A stretch of DNA of 64,000 bases, from assembly GCA_050084985.1 (NCBI GenBank), contig JBITNC010000001.1, positions 558,001 through 622,000 on the forward strand. Reading direction: 5' to 3'. This document shows, in pieces, positions 12,320-24,059 of the stretch (the first letter of the stretch is position 1; each line of letters starts with the position of its first letter). The stretch comes from Nageia nagi (Eukaryota; Pinophyta). The notes beneath the pieces are model-generated. The model was not told where the DNA came from. It ran no database searches and was given only the letters and a program-made list of their open reading frames with translations. The position numbers and the translations under genes are program-made.

Positions 12320-12817
12320 TATTGGAATGTATAATGCATTATTGTAAAGGTTTTGTAATAATCTTCTATGTAAGTTCACTAATAATTAAGGGTATCATTT
12401 GATACCTTAAGTATTTAAGTGAATATGATAATGTAACTTGTCCTACAATCCATGTCATAAGTATGCCCCTTGGTATAATGATGTGCATGTCATGCTTTTG
12501 TACATTGGGTAAAAGGGTGATCTAAAGAGGGATTTTTGCCTATAAATAGAAGGCTCCCTCTTTGTGATGACATACCAATTGTGGAATAAAATTATGCTAT
12601 AGGATAGTGTTTAGGAGAAAAATGTAAGAGGATTATAAGAGTTCATATTTGTGATTGAAGTAAAGATTTAGTTAGTGGATGTACTCCTAGTTGGAGGAAC
12701 CACTTACATCTTGTGTTGTGTTGTGAGATTGCTTTATGAGTTTGTTAGATGTGAATTGTGAGCTTTCATGTGATCTTGGGATTTCAAATTTGTTCATGTT
12801 ATAATGCAATTCTCTCA
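12320..12817 (+). repeat. 5' LTR, copia element 1
   Basis: Begins TATTGGAATGTATAATGC and ends near TTCTCTCA. A likely TATA box, CTATAAATAG, lies near 12540, followed by AGGCTCCCTC at the probable transcript start. The other copy at 20089-20585 matches along its whole length with scattered substitutions, mostly transitions. Confidence 0.85.
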
Positions 12818-12819
12818 TT

Positions 12820-12831
12820 TGGTATCAAAGT
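12820..12831 (+). other. Primer-binding site, copia element 1
   Basis: TGGTATCAAAGT lies two bases after the LTR end. Plant copia elements typically carry TGGTATCAGAGC here, complementary to the 3' end of initiator tRNA-Met; this copy differs at the ninth base and at the end. Confidence 0.75.
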
Positions 12832-15410
12832 GTGGTGTGAAGGCTACTCTTCAACATCCTTAAAGATCCATACCACTTCTTCATTAGTGAGGTAAAACTG
12901 TCTAAAAGTATAATTTTTCTCCTTCTTTCAAGTTTTTTTATGTGATACTAACATGTTTATATGAGTTGAAATTTTGTTAAAAGAATTGTTTTCTGAAACA
13001 TATATTGTTGTTACAATTTTTAGTTACCATTTTATGTAACAACAATTAGTGTTAGAAGCATTTAAATAAGTTTACAATTTATTTACATTGTATTTGTTAA
13101 TATAAAAAATTGCAAATTTTTTTCCTACAATGGGGGTAAGGCATGTTGTTATCCTGATGTATTCTATTATCAACCCTCCTCATTATGGTGAATGTGTCTA
13201 CCTTTGCCATTGCTTGTCACCACCTGTTGGCCCTATTCATTGTTTAGTCATCTTGGTAATGCTTCATCCTCCTTCCTCATGTAGGAGTGTCTCCCTCTCA
13301 TGCACTTCATTTTCCTCTCACCCTTGCATGCACTCTGTAGCCATTACCTCAAATTATTTAATGTGTAAGCATAAATATCAATAGCATCGATTCTATCACA
13401 CATGGTAAATATCAATAGATCTTGTAAGAACTTTAAATCAAAAGTCTAATGGACATAATGAACCTAGTTGTACACTCTATGGCCCTCTCTCCTTCCTTAT
13501 TGTGTAGACCTTCCTAGCATGAGGACTCTCCTTCCTACCTAGCCCTACCTTACCTTTCCCTTGCTCCCTCTGTGCCCTTTTTCACCTCATGATTATCCCT
13601 TAGGCTCACTCCTTGTATGACCAAACTGAAGCTGGTTTGAGGAAAAATAATGCAGAGTAATACACCAACCTCATGCGAAGCCCTCCTCCATTTTTTTTTC
13701 TTAAGCACAGTCCTTTCCCCAATTTTTTTAAAAAAAGTTCCTCCTTTTTAAAACAAAATGAAATGACCCAATAGTTGTTGGGCATTTAATTTGTCTTTAC
13801 TTGCAAGTCTTCTTCCTCAGGAGCATTAATTGATTATAAATGTATACTTTTTTACTTACAAGCTTTTTAAAATGCATTTAGAAGTACTTATAATCCACCC
13901 TTAAAGATTTGCAATGATGATGCTTTAGAGTATGTAGATGGTCAAACATATGTAAGTACTTTTTAGAAAAATGTAGCAAATAAAGGCTTTTTTTTTAAAT
14001 ATAATTTTAATTTTCCTTAATAAATACTTCTAAGTATGACAATTTACTTAGGAAAAATGATCAATATTAGTAAACTTGACACATTTAAAGGTAATTTTTT
14101 TTGCCTAAGGGGAGGAATACAATTTTTATTAGCAATTTTTTTATAATTAAAAGGAAAATTACTTTGTATATTAAAATGGTTATATACTTAGAAGCTAATT
14201 TTTTATACAAGTATCTTTTTAACTACTAAGTTAAAATTGTAAGCTATATTTAGGGATAGAACTATAAGTAAAACAAAAAAAGGGGGAATTTATATTTTTA
14301 GCATGTTAGATAAAATATTGCATGCTTTGGACTTAAATTTTTTAAGTTAATTTGCATGCTTAGGACTTAAATTTTTTAAGTTAATATTCCATGCTTAGGA
14401 TTAAAATTTTTTAAGTTAATATTGCATACTTAGGATTTAAATTTTTAAGTTATTTTTTTACTTAAATTCCTTAAGTTAAAAAGATGCATAATGATTGTTT
14501 ATCCTTTATGCAAAGATAATTTATGCAATATTTTGGAATTAATGCATGCTTATGCTTAAGTATTTATCATTTTCGAAAAGTTAACTTATGCAAATTATGG
14601 ACCTATATAAAGATTTCTTTTAGGGGTTAGTAAACAAAACTCATTGGACTCTTAAGGTTCTAAGCTATGAATGGATGATATTTAATTTTAAAGCACTTTA
14701 TTTCATGTTTAGTACTTTTTCTTTCTTTTCTTATGCAAAAAAAAATGCAAACATTGAAATGAGCTACCCCCTAAAATGAACACATCCACACATACATTCC
14801 ACAATATGACTTGTTTGAGAAGCCATGAGGTGAGGATAGGTAGACTGGAGCCTTTAAGTTTGATGATCCAAGTGGTAAAAAGTTTGTACTTCTCAAATGC
14901 CTTTAAGTCTTCTCTTGGTCTGAACATAACTCCAATAGGTGGATAGGCATATGTATAGTGATGCCACATGATCACATGTCCATTTAAGGATTATCCTGAT
15001 AACTTAGGAGGATAACTTGAAACTTAATCAAGATTAATATTTGATCAATTCAATATACATAATAACCTTGGAAAATAGTAGTTATTTCTCCTTATGAGAG
15101 TATAATACTAACCAAGGTGAACTAGTTGAAGATTGGTAGTACTTGGGCTCCTCTTATGTGGGCATCCAAATGAAAGCTTAATTTTTAGATAAGAAATTAA
15201 GTGTCAACAATGTCATTTTACATCTATGGTTCTTGAGATGAGAAATATATTTGGATACATGGGTTATTATTTGAGTTGTAAAATATTTGCACTTATGAAT
15301 CAAATCAAGCATGACTCAAATGTAAAATTTATTATTTATTTATTTAAAAATTAACATTTAATATTATTTATTAAACCACATGCTTATTATTTTTCATATT
15401 CTTGTGTAGC
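12832..15410 (+). other. Unusually long untranslated leader of copia element 1
   Basis: About 2.6 kb between primer site and gag, where copia elements usually have well under 1 kb. The part at 13130-13720 is relatively C/T-rich (ctccctctcatgcac and similar) and unlike its surroundings. The part at 13780-14700 is dominated by attta/taagt repeats, including a four-copy array. A minus-strand 88-codon frame at 14709-14975 has no motif I recognise. The leader may contain an old nested insertion, but I found no boundary duplication. Confidence 0.5.
14319..14455 (+). repeat. Short tandem array, about 35 bp x 4
   Basis: Four consecutive units of the form gcatgcttaggacttaaatt followed by ttttaagttaatatt, with small length differences. 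The internal aaattttttaagtt is nearly self-complementary. It lies in the leader of copia element 1. Confidence 0.8.
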
Positions 15411-16366
15411 AAATGAGAGAATCTTTTTTACCTAAACACATTCTTGATGGTTCCAACTTTAGGATTTGGAAACCTTAGAAGAAATTTGAATTGCAGGCAA
15501 GGAAGCTTTGGCAAATAGTGAATGAAAACCTTGTGCCTCCTACAGATAAAAAGATATTAGAGGCTTACAATACAAAAAATGAGTTGGAAACCTCCATGAT
15601 TTACCATGCAATTTTAGATGATGTGCTTCTGATGATTTTCTCTTCAACCTCGATAAAGAAAGCTTGGGATAAGCTTAAGCAAACCTACCTTGGTTCAAAT
15701 TTTTCAAGCTAAGTTTACCATTCTCCAAAATTTACTTCAAACTCGTCAAGGGAAAGATAAAAATGTTACCATCTATTTGAACAAAATAATTGATCTAAGG
15801 ACTCAACTTGTCACTTGTGGGTACAATTGGATCAATGATGAGTTTATGGTCTTCATCATTTTTCAAATCCTTTCTTCAAAATTTAAAAACTTTGTAACAG
15901 TTATGAAAATAAGGTTTGATGATGATGAAGAAGTCTTCTCCCTTGAGAACCTTTCTAAACACCTTTTGAAGCATGAAAAAACTCTTAACAATAAGGTGTT
16001 GATTTCTTCTCCTAAAAATAATAACATTGCTCTTGGAGCAACTAAAACTCCTTTCAAGAAGAAGTTCAACCTTTAAAAAAAATCTTATCCTTCTTCCTAC
16101 AAAATGTTTGAGAACATAGGCAATGGCAACTACAACAATAAGAACAATGGCAACAATAGCAATAACAAGAATAACAACAACAAGAACAAGAACAAGAACA
16201 ATAGCTTCAAGTAAAGAGATGGAAAAGGTAAAGCAAACAATCCTTATCCTAAGAAAAAGTTTGACGATAATTATAACTATTGTGGTATCTAAGGCCATAA
16301 ATAAGTTGATTACTACAAAAAGAAAAGAGAAAAAGAATAAAGGTAATGCAAATGTAAAGAACTTCT
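15411..16366 (+). pseudogene. Copia gag, element 1
   Basis: From ATGAGAGAATC at 15413 the reading includes HILDGSNFRIWKP, the N-terminal F.G.NY..W motif of copia gag. It continues through AWDKLKQTYLGS (UBN2-type core) to a frameshift near 15700, then the frame at 15690-16076 (TKLRQGKDKNV-like region, ENLSKHLLKHE). The C-terminal segment is Asn/Lys-rich from AAC/AAG/AAT runs at 16120-16200. The zinc knuckle at 16270-16320 is degenerate: it reads Y-N-Y-C-G-I-stop-G-H-K-stop-V-D-Y-Y, so the first and last Cys of CCHC are Tyr and stops interrupt it. Binding of RNA and particle assembly are lost. Confidence 0.75.
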
Positions 16367-16374
16367 AATAAATG

Positions 16375-17735
16375 AAGAATATTCAAGATGGTTTTGCTAT
16401 GGTGCTCTACTTCATGTCTCGCTCTTTTTCATCTAATTGAATTATTGATTCTAGTTACACTAGTCACTTATGCTTTGAAAAAGAAAAGTTTAAGAACTTT
16501 CACAAGTATAGAAAAGATGTGGTTGTGATATGTGATAACTCTACCCTTGAATTCTAAAGAATTAGAAGTGTGTTGATTCATAAAAAGGTTCTTAAAAATG
16601 TTCTCTATGTTTCTAAGTTAAGGATGAACCTTCTCTTCATAATCCAAGTTGCTAGAAAAGGGTACTCATTTGAGTTTGACTCTCAATCCTGGTGCATTAA
16701 GAAATGACTTGCCATGTTGGCTAAAAGATCAATGAAAGATGATTTCTACATTATAAATCAAGTTCAATCAAAGATATGTCTTGCTATAAGTGTGTATTCT
16801 AAAGGTAATCTTTGGCACCAATGTTTAGAGAAACTTAACCATAAGAGTATTCAAGTTATGAAATACCAAAGACTTGTGAAAAGTTTGCCTTCAATTTCTT
16901 CTTCGATTGGTCTATGCAAGAAGTGCATTCTTGGCAAGATGCATAGATAAAAGTTTGAGAAATATAAGGCAACAAGAACATTTCAATCTCTTTAACTTAT
17001 GCATTCAGATTTGATAGGTCCTTTAAAAACTAAGTCACTTAGAGGAGCATCTTACATCTTGATCTTCATTGATTACTTTAGTAGGATGATATTTGGGTAT
17101 CTACTTGAGCACAAGGATCAAACTTTTGAGAGTTTTAAGGCTTTTAAGTCCTTTATTGAGAATCAAACTAACCTTAAAATCAAGATGTTAAGATCAAATA
17201 ATGAGGGATAATATAATAGCAATGAGTTCAATGATTATTATGCTAAATATAGAATTAAGAGATAGTTTATGATTCCTTACACTCTTTAGCAGAACAGTAT
17301 TGTCAAAAAAAAAATAAGATAATTATGGAGATGGCTAGATGTATGTTGGGTAATCTTTCTAGTTTCTTATGGGGTGAAGCTATGAGCACTACTATTTACA
17401 CCTTGAATAGGTGTCCCACAAAAGCCATTTAAGGAAAAACTCCTTTAGAGACATGGTCAAAAAAAAACCTAACATTTCACACCTTAGGGTGTTTGGTTGT
17501 GAAGCATTCTCCTACATTATTTCTGATAAAAAGAAGAAGTTAGACAAAAGAGATCAAAAATGCATCTTTATAGAATATGATAGTAAGCATAGAATCTATA
17601 GGATCTACTCTCCATCCTACAAATTCATGTTTGTTTCAAGAGATGTAAAGTTCAATGAACTTCTTAAAGAATCTATTTCTAATGAGTATGTTTATAATCT
17701 AAAGGTCTCTTCAATTGCACCTAGCTAGTTAGATA
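16375..17735 (+). pseudogene. Copia protease and integrase, element 1
   Basis: Protease: IIDSSYTSHLCF near 16440 corresponds to the W.IDSGAT.HM motif, with Gly lost from DSG, followed by KNVLYVSKLRMNLLF. Pre-integrase: NLWHQCLEKLNHKS with CKKCILGK at 16805-16945, the HHCC zinc region (second His as LNH). Integrase core: MHSDLIGPLKTKSLRGASY at 16999, first Asp of the DDE triad in HSDL; FIDYFSRM follows. The second Asp is RSNNEG (family RSDNGGEF), so D is N. QNSIVKK stands for QNGVAERKN, so the catalytic Glu region is broken. The C-terminal part LRVFGCEAF to SRDVKFNE at 17480-17665 is well preserved. Multiple stops. Confidence 0.75.
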
Positions 17736-17859
17736 TTGATGTAGATAAGTCACCTTAGTAACAAAACCCTTCAAATCAAAGGGTAACTAGAAGAATGACC
17801 TTAAACAAATCTTTATTTGCCAAGATTGACAACAAGCATGAGCCCTCAACCTTCAAAGA

Positions 17860-19385
17860 AGCTTCTAAGCATAAGTGTTGGAATAAAAGTTATGAAAGTG
17901 GAGTATGAAGTGTTTATGAAAAATAAAACTTAGGATTTGGTTTCTTATCCCAATGAAAAGAATGTGATTATCAATAAGTGGATCTACAAGGTCAAATTCA
18001 ATTCAGTTGGGGATATTGAGAAATACAAGGCAAGGTTAGTAGCCAAAGGTTTTGCTCACAAATACGATGTAGATTATGAGGAAACCTTTGTTCCCATGGT
18101 AAAGATGTCTACTACAAGAATTATCCTTGCTCTTTCTACAACTTAAGAATGGAAAGTTTTTCAACTTAATGTTAAGAGTGCATTCCTTAATGGTGAATTA
18201 GATGTGAAAATTTCATGAATCAACTAGAAGGGTTTATTATGAAAGGTAAAGAATCTTTTGTGTGCAAGTTAAAGAATTTATTATATAGATTTAAGATAGC
18301 ACCTAGAGCCTAGTACAAGAAGATTTTAAAGTATTTTATAGACTTTAGTTTCTCTAAATATTTTTCTAACTTTGATCTATATGTGCTCACTCAAGGAAAA
18401 GATGTGGTCTTGATTCTCTTTAATGCAGATGATCTTCTGATAACTAGGAACAATGATGAAATTATTTAAGAGTGCATATCCAAACTTAAGGTAACATTTG
18501 AAATGATTGATCTTGGTCTCCTACACTACTATTTTGGAATGCAAGTGTATCAATATAAGGATTGTACTTATCTTAGTCAATTTAAATATATATCAAAAAT
18601 CTTACAAAAGTCTGAAATGGAGGAGTGTAGATATGATGCAATCCTAATCTCTCTTGGAATCATGTTTCTTTGAGCTCCGACTCTTAGTTAGCTGATACTA
18701 TAGCTTACAGGTAATTAATTGGTAATCTTTTGTATTTGACTATATCTAGGCTAGATATTACCTTTGCAGTGAATCTAATAGCATGATTCATTCAGAAACC
18801 ATATGTTAAGCACCTTAATGTTATTAAACAAATCTTGAGGTATGTTGTAAGGACTAAGAATCTTGCTCTGAAGTATTCTAAGTTACCCTTGTTTGTCCTC
18901 TCTAGATTCTCATATTCTAACTATGAGGGAGATAGAAATGATAGGAAATCAACCTCTATGTATGTGTTTAGCATTGGTTCAGGTGCTATCTCTTGAACTT
19001 CTAAAAAGTAGCCTACTATTTCTCTTTCCACCATAGAAGCTAAATACAATGCCATGTCTATTGTCAGCTTAGAAATCCATTTGGCTAAGGCATATTTTAA
19101 AAAAATTTGGGTATGAGCAAGGTGGCTCATCTTTGATTTCTTCAAACAATCAATCAACTATTTCTTTGGCTAAGAATCTTGTGTTCTATTAAAAATAAAA
19201 CATATGAAAATCCATACCCATTTTATCAAAGAGAAGGTTTTTGATGGCATCATACATCTAGAGTATTGTCCATCCACCTTAAACTCTACTAATTTATTCA
19301 CCAAGACCCTTCCAAATGCTTAGTTTTGTAAGCTTAAAGATGCTATTAGGTTGGTGAAGTTGTCCTCAAGGGGAAGTAATGTTTG
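17860..19385 (+). pseudogene. Copia reverse transcriptase and RNase H, element 1
   Basis: RT begins with WIYKVKFNSVGDIEKYKARL and KGFAHKYDVDYEETFVPMVK at 17968-18105, a strong copia match. NVKSAFLNGEL follows at 18170 in the place of DVKTAFLNG. The catalytic YVDD is FNADD at 18415, so the first aspartate-containing motif is altered. RNase H near 18900-19060 has SNYEGDRNDRKSTSMYVF, SWTSKKQPTISLSTIEAKYNAM, close to the copia signature. The reading ends with VKLSSRGSNV and TGA at about 19385. Numerous stops and at least three frameshifts make it inactive. Confidence 0.75.
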
Positions 19386-20088
19386 AATTCTTATGTTGAA
19401 TTCATTTTTTTGATAACAACTTCACCCTTAAGAGGATTTTATGCTATATAGTATTGATTTTGTTGTACACCTTCATGGTAAGTTCACTTTATGTGAGAAA
19501 CTTGTACAAATTTTTAAAGTAAAATATTGATCAATCTAGCACTATTCAATTATCCATATGTGAAAAACTTTTATATGTCTTTTAGCACTATTCAGTTATC
19601 CATATATGAGGAACTCATATGTGCATGCTCTATATTGTAATGATAATCAACACATTTTATATATAGTAAGTGATTATGAGTTTTGGCTTGGCATCTTTGT
19701 GATAACTTATAGAGCACCATTGATTAGTTCATGTTGGCATTTGAGTGATTCATCTATCCTTGTTAATATGAATATGTTGCATCTAACTAATCTTGTTATT
19801 TGAGTTGCTTATGACTTATAGATTCCTTTGAGATTGCAAGTTACTTACTTCAAGTATGCAGGCTCTTAAAGACTCTTCATAACTTCTAGTTGGATGACTA
19901 CTTAATGTACATTAAAATCGATTATGGTTAATGATTGTATTTGGCAAAGTAGTGAGTCTCAAACTAGATCTTTTACTTCATAAATATGTAAAAAGTTCTC
20001 ATCTTCGTTGTATCTATTTGTAGGAGAACTCTCTTTCTCTTCTTCTTCACTCTTTTTCACTCTATCCTAATATTGCATTAAGGGGGAG
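19386..20088 (+). other. 3' untranslated interior and polypurine tract, copia element 1
   Basis: About 700 bp between pol and the 3' LTR with no coding signal beyond a random 65-codon frame at 19606. It starts with tcaaggggaagtaatgttt just before the pol stop, itself resembling a polypurine tract next to an LTR start. It ends with the real tract AAGGGGGAG at 20080-20088, abutting the 3' LTR. Confidence 0.6.
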
Positions 20089-20585
20089 TATTGGAATGTA
20101 TAATGCATTATTGCAAAGGTTTTGTAATAATTTTCTATGTAAGTTCACTAATATTTAAGGGTATCATTTGATACCTTAAGTATTTAAATGAATATGTTAA
20201 TGTAACTTGTCCTACAATCTGTGTCATGAGCATGCCCCTTGAGTAAAAGGATGTGCATGTTATACTTTTGTACATTGGGTAAAAGGGTGATCTAAAGAAG
20301 AATTTTTGCCTATAAATAGAAGGCTCCCTCTTTGCGATCACACACCAATTATGGAGTAAAGTTATGCTATAGGATAGTGTTTAAAAGAAAAGTGTAAGAG
20401 GATTGTAAGAGTTCATATTTGTAATTGAAGAAAAGATCTAGTTAGTGGATGTACTCCTAGTTGGAGGAACCACTTACATCTTATCTTGTGTTGTGAGATT
20501 GCTTTATGAGTTTGTTAGATGTGAATTGTAAGCTTTCATGTGATCTTAGGAGTTTAGAATTGTTCATGTTATAGTTCTATTCTCT
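20089..20585 (+). repeat. 3' LTR, copia element 1
   Basis: Starts TATTGGAATGTATAATGC immediately after the polypurine tract and matches the 5' LTR to about TTCTCT, including the CTATAAATAG TATA region near 20310. The terminal CA of the 5' copy is not preserved here. Confidence 0.85.
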
Positions 20586-20927
20586 TTCCAAATCTTTGAT
20601 TATTTGATCATTTAAATGGGTATATCTTTCCAAAAGAAAACTCTCCACAAACTATAAAATTCAAAAGATGAATGTAGAATTTCATGATTAAGATTATAAA
20701 TTTGGAATCATTGAGAAAAATTTTTAAAAAATAGAATGTTACTTTGCTCGTTTAGAGATTCACTATGCTAATATTTGAAATTACATTCAATATTTTCATT
20801 TTTACATTTTGAAAGGTTTTTCAAAATTTTAAAATTCAAACTTTTCCAGATGTTACGAATGCATAGTTTTCTAGAGCACAAGTTTGAATTGGAAGATCTT
20901 TTGTATATCAATACAAGCATAAATGTT
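20586..20927. other. Spacer between copia elements
   Basis: About 340 bp of AT-rich sequence between the 3' LTR of element 1 and the target duplication of element 2. No gene, array or structured repeat seen. Confidence 0.5.
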
Positions 20928-20932
20928 AGGCT

Positions 20933-21465
20933 TGTTGTAAACAACCTTGATTAGAATTCAAAATTCGAGCTCCAAAAGTCAAATTTCACACTTACTAACA
21001 AAACCTAGCCCCCCACCACATTTGGAGATGAAACACTATTACGTTTGGGAAATGCACCTGTATTTTGTAGAAATGTACCCACCTAGCATGTTTGGCTTGA
21101 AATGCAGATGCATTTTAGCCTATCAATTCCAAGTAGTTTTAGGCAAACTATCAATTAGTTTTTCCTTATTTTCTCGTACTCTCTAGTTATTTTCTCTTTC
21201 TATTTTCATCTAGTTAGCATTAGGATGTATAAATAAGTGTTCCAAACTTGTTTTTGGGTTGGATTATGAAATCATTTGGTGTAACTTGTAAATTGCACCC
21301 TATACTTGTAAAGAAAACTATTTGATGAAATGTTACAATAAGAATTCCACTATATTTTCCAGATCTATGTCAATTTTCAAATTATGTAATGTAATTGTGA
21401 ATGTTGGGTGAATGTTTGGTGATTCCATAAGTCTTTTTCTTTATGATAAAGTGATTTAAACTTCA
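20933..21465 (+). repeat. 5' LTR, copia element 2
   Basis: Starts TGTTGTAAACAACC and ends GATTTAAACTTCA. A TATA-like GTATAAATAAGTG lies near 21230. Differences from the 3' copy are mostly C/T and G/A transitions (for example TTGTAAAC against TTGCAAAC at the start). Confidence 0.9.
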
Positions 21466-21468
21466 TTT

Positions 21469-21480
21469 TAGTATTAGAGC
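21469..21480 (+). other. Primer-binding site, copia element 2
   Basis: TAGTATTAGAGC, three bases after the LTR. It is the plant copia site TGGTATCAGAGC with two transitions (G to A and C to T), as expected of deamination decay. Confidence 0.75.
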
Positions 21481-21589
21481 AAGTAGATTCGGATTGAGTT
21501 TTGTTGGGTTTAAAAAAATGTGGGTATTTTGTAAAAAGGTTTGGAAAGAATTTCTTTTATAGATCCAAGTTGTGTTGAAGACCTACTAT

Positions 21590-22510
21590 CATGGCAAACA
21601 ACTCAACACAAATACCAATCTTGGAATTTGATGGATTAGATTATGAATATTGGAGCATCTAGATGATGAATCTCTTATAAAGAAAAAACTTATGGGACAT
21701 TATTGAAGATGGATACAAAGAGCCAGATGATTGGAGTGTCTTAAGTGAAGATGCAAAGAAGAAAATTAAAGAGAATAAGAAGAATTTTTTGGCTTTGTCA
21801 CATATCAGGATGCTCTTGATAAGAGTATTTTTCCAAGAATTTTGGCCCATAAAACCACTATTGATGCATGGAAATCCTTGAAAAAAGGCTACCAAGGAAG
21901 TGTCAAAGTGAAGGAGGTGAAGCTTGAGACCCTCATAAGATATTTTGATAATCTCACACACTATGACAATGAGAGGTATAGGTGATTATTGTGTAAGGGT
22001 GAAGGTCATAGTGAATAAAATGGCCACCCTTGGTGATGATTTGGATAAAGCCTTGGTAATTAAAAAAATTTGAGGACTTTATTACCCAAATGGGACAATG
22101 TGGCTCTTATAATTGAAGAAACAAAAGATCTTTCCACTATGAAGTTTGATCAATTGGTTGGATATCTCACATATCATAAAGAGAGATTATTGAAAAGGTC
22201 CAATGTTGGCATAAGTGAAGAACAAGCATTTTCAACTAGAGAGATTGATAATACTAATGGAAGAGGTCAAGGTAGAGGCTCTACAGGTAGAGGTCAGAAT
22301 GAAAGAGAAAGAAAATAAGGCTCTTCTAGAAGAGGAAGAGGAAGAGATCACATTTCATATGGTGACTAATCCAATAGTGTAAGTGCAAGTACTAGAGGGA
22401 GATATAGTACAAGGGGTAGAGGAAGAGATAAGAGGAATGTGCAATGCTATCATTTTAACAAATTTGACCATTTTGAGAGAGAGTGTAGGCTAAAACAAGC
22501 CTCTTAAAAT
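21590..22510 (+). pseudogene. Copia gag, element 2
   Basis: ATG at 21591 starts a frame with PILEFDGLDYEYWS, the F.G.NY..W entry motif of copia gag, then a stop in place of a residue before MMNLL. DLWDIIEDGY-like sequence follows (NLWDIIEDGYKEPDDW). After a frameshift near 21800 the UBN2 core appears (AWKSLKKGYQGSVKVKEVK). 22070-22318 gives LPKWDNVALIIEETKDLSTM and a Gly/Arg-rich nucleocapsid (RGQGRGSTGRGQ). The zinc knuckle at 22441-22485 reads CYHFNKFDHFEREC: the second Cys of CX2CX4HX4C is Phe. Confidence 0.8.
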
Positions 22511-22519
22511 AGTAGAACA

Positions 22520-23880
22520 ATGAATTATGGGGTAGAAGATTCCTATGAAGAAGATGTCTTGTTTCTTTCTATTGTCCAAGAGGATAATCATGGAGCCAAA
22601 GCACATCTTTCACAAGAAGAAGATGATGAAACTTGGGTTCTTGATAATGGTTGTTCACACCACATGAGCGGAAAGAAGGAGCTTCTATCATATCTTGATC
22701 ATTCCTTTAGTTCCAGTATCAAATTTGAGGATGAGAAACTTTTGAAGGTGATTGCAAAAGGGGACATGGTGGTTCCTACTAAAAAAAGGTACTATGAAGG
22801 TAAAAAGTATCCATTTTGCTCCTAATTTGAAACAATATCTTTTAAGTATTGGGAAAATGCTGAAAAATAATTATAAATTAATTTTTGAAGATAAATGTGC
22901 AAGATATATGATAAGAATAGAGGTGGTAGGCTAGTCACTACAATAAAAATGAATAAAAAATAAACTTTTTACCATCAAGTTTGTTGAGCAAGGGAGAGCT
23001 TTTACTTGTGTGAGCATTGATGATAGTGCAAATTTATGGCATTTGAGGTTTGGCCATTTGAATTTTTCAGAGTTTAAAGCTTTTTTTTCCACTTGTTTAT
23101 GATTTTTCGAAGGTCCATGATACTAATAAAGTGTGTGAAGGGTATGCTCTTAGAAAGCATGCAAGGGGACATTTTCCAAAGAATGAAGCATGGAGGGCCC
23201 AATCTCTTTTACAATTGGTGCATAGTGATCTTTGTGGACCAATGCAAACACAAAGTACAAGTAAAGCTTCTTATTTTCTCACTTTTATTAATGATTTTTC
23301 CAAATATTATTGGAAAAAGATGAGGCATTTGAGTGCTTCAAGACTTTCAAAGCTAGTGTTGAGAATCAAAGTGGGCATACAATCAAGTGTTTAAGAACTG
23401 ATGTGGTGGTGAGTTTTTCTCTAATGATTTGTTGAAGTTTTGTAGCAATTCCAACATTAAGAGATAGTTGACATCACCATACACACCCCAACAAATGGAG
23501 TGGCTGTAAGAAAGAACCAAACTTTGGTTGAGATAAAAAGGTGTATGATGCACACAAAAGGTTTGAGTAATATTTATTGGGATGAAGCTATTCGGACTAT
23601 TATTTATATTTTAAATAGGATTCATACAAAGAGTTTGGATAATATTACTCCTTATGAGAGTTGGCTTGGAAAGAAGCCAAGTGTGAAATATTTTAAAGTT
23701 TTTAGTTATCTTTCTTATGTTCATGTGAGTGATGAGCATAGAAAAAATCTTGATGTTAAGAATGATAGGTGTATTTTTATTATCTATATTGAACACTCCA
23801 AAGCTTATAGATATTTTAATCCAATCTCACAAAGTTATGGTGTCTAGATATGCCAATTTTTTATGAAGGGGGAAGTTGAA
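22520..23880 (+). pseudogene. Copia protease and integrase, element 2
   Basis: Protease: ETWVLDNGCSHHMSGKKE at 22630, the W.LDSGCS.HM signature with DSG changed to DNG. Pre-integrase: LWHLRFGHLNFSEF at 23035. Integrase: LVHSDLCGPMQT and FINDFSKYYW at 23214-23310 carry the first Asp; GGEFFSNDLLKFC near 23410 sits after the second, where a frameshift disturbs the motif; TPQQNGVA at 23485 leads to the Glu region. WDEAIRTIIYILNR and PYESWLGKKPSVKYFKVF at 23580-23700 are the C-terminal integrase. Stops and frameshifts throughout. Confidence 0.8.
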
Positions 23881-24059
23881 AGTCTCAAAAATGCGAAAAG
23901 TTTGTTGTTAATGATGGTATGTTTGAATAGAATGCTTCAAAAATGCCAAAATTTTTCATCCCAACCATGTTTCACATAATCAAGTTCAACCCAGATTTGA
24001 TCCCTCTTCACAAATGGGTTCTTCAAGTAAATCTTCAAGTCCATAACATGGTTCTTATT

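Larger units (their letters stand above)
12320..20585 (+). mobile_element. Ty1/copia retrotransposon, element 1 (decayed)
   Basis: Direct terminal repeats of about 497 bp at 12320 and 20089 flank an interior in copia order: gag, protease, integrase, RT, RNase H. A primer-binding site close to the initiator-Met type (TGGTATCAAAG) follows the 5' LTR, and a polypurine tract AAGGGGGAG directly precedes the 3' LTR. The total is 8.27 kb, long for copia, because a 2.6-kb leader precedes gag and 0.7 kb separates pol from the PPT. All coding domains carry stops and frameshifts. The LTRs begin TATTGG rather than the canonical TGTTGG. Five-base flanks (ggcac, left; ttcca or nearby, right) do not match, so no target duplication is proven. 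Confidence 0.85.

Noticed and set aside
13130-13384. 84-codon plus-strand frame in the copia leader
   Set aside because: Cys/His/Pro-rich by composition, no homology recognised, stops soon after.
15876-16298. 140-codon minus-strand frame rich in Val/Ile
   Set aside because: Antisense of the AAC/AAG-rich nucleocapsid segment of copia gag; low complexity with no motif.
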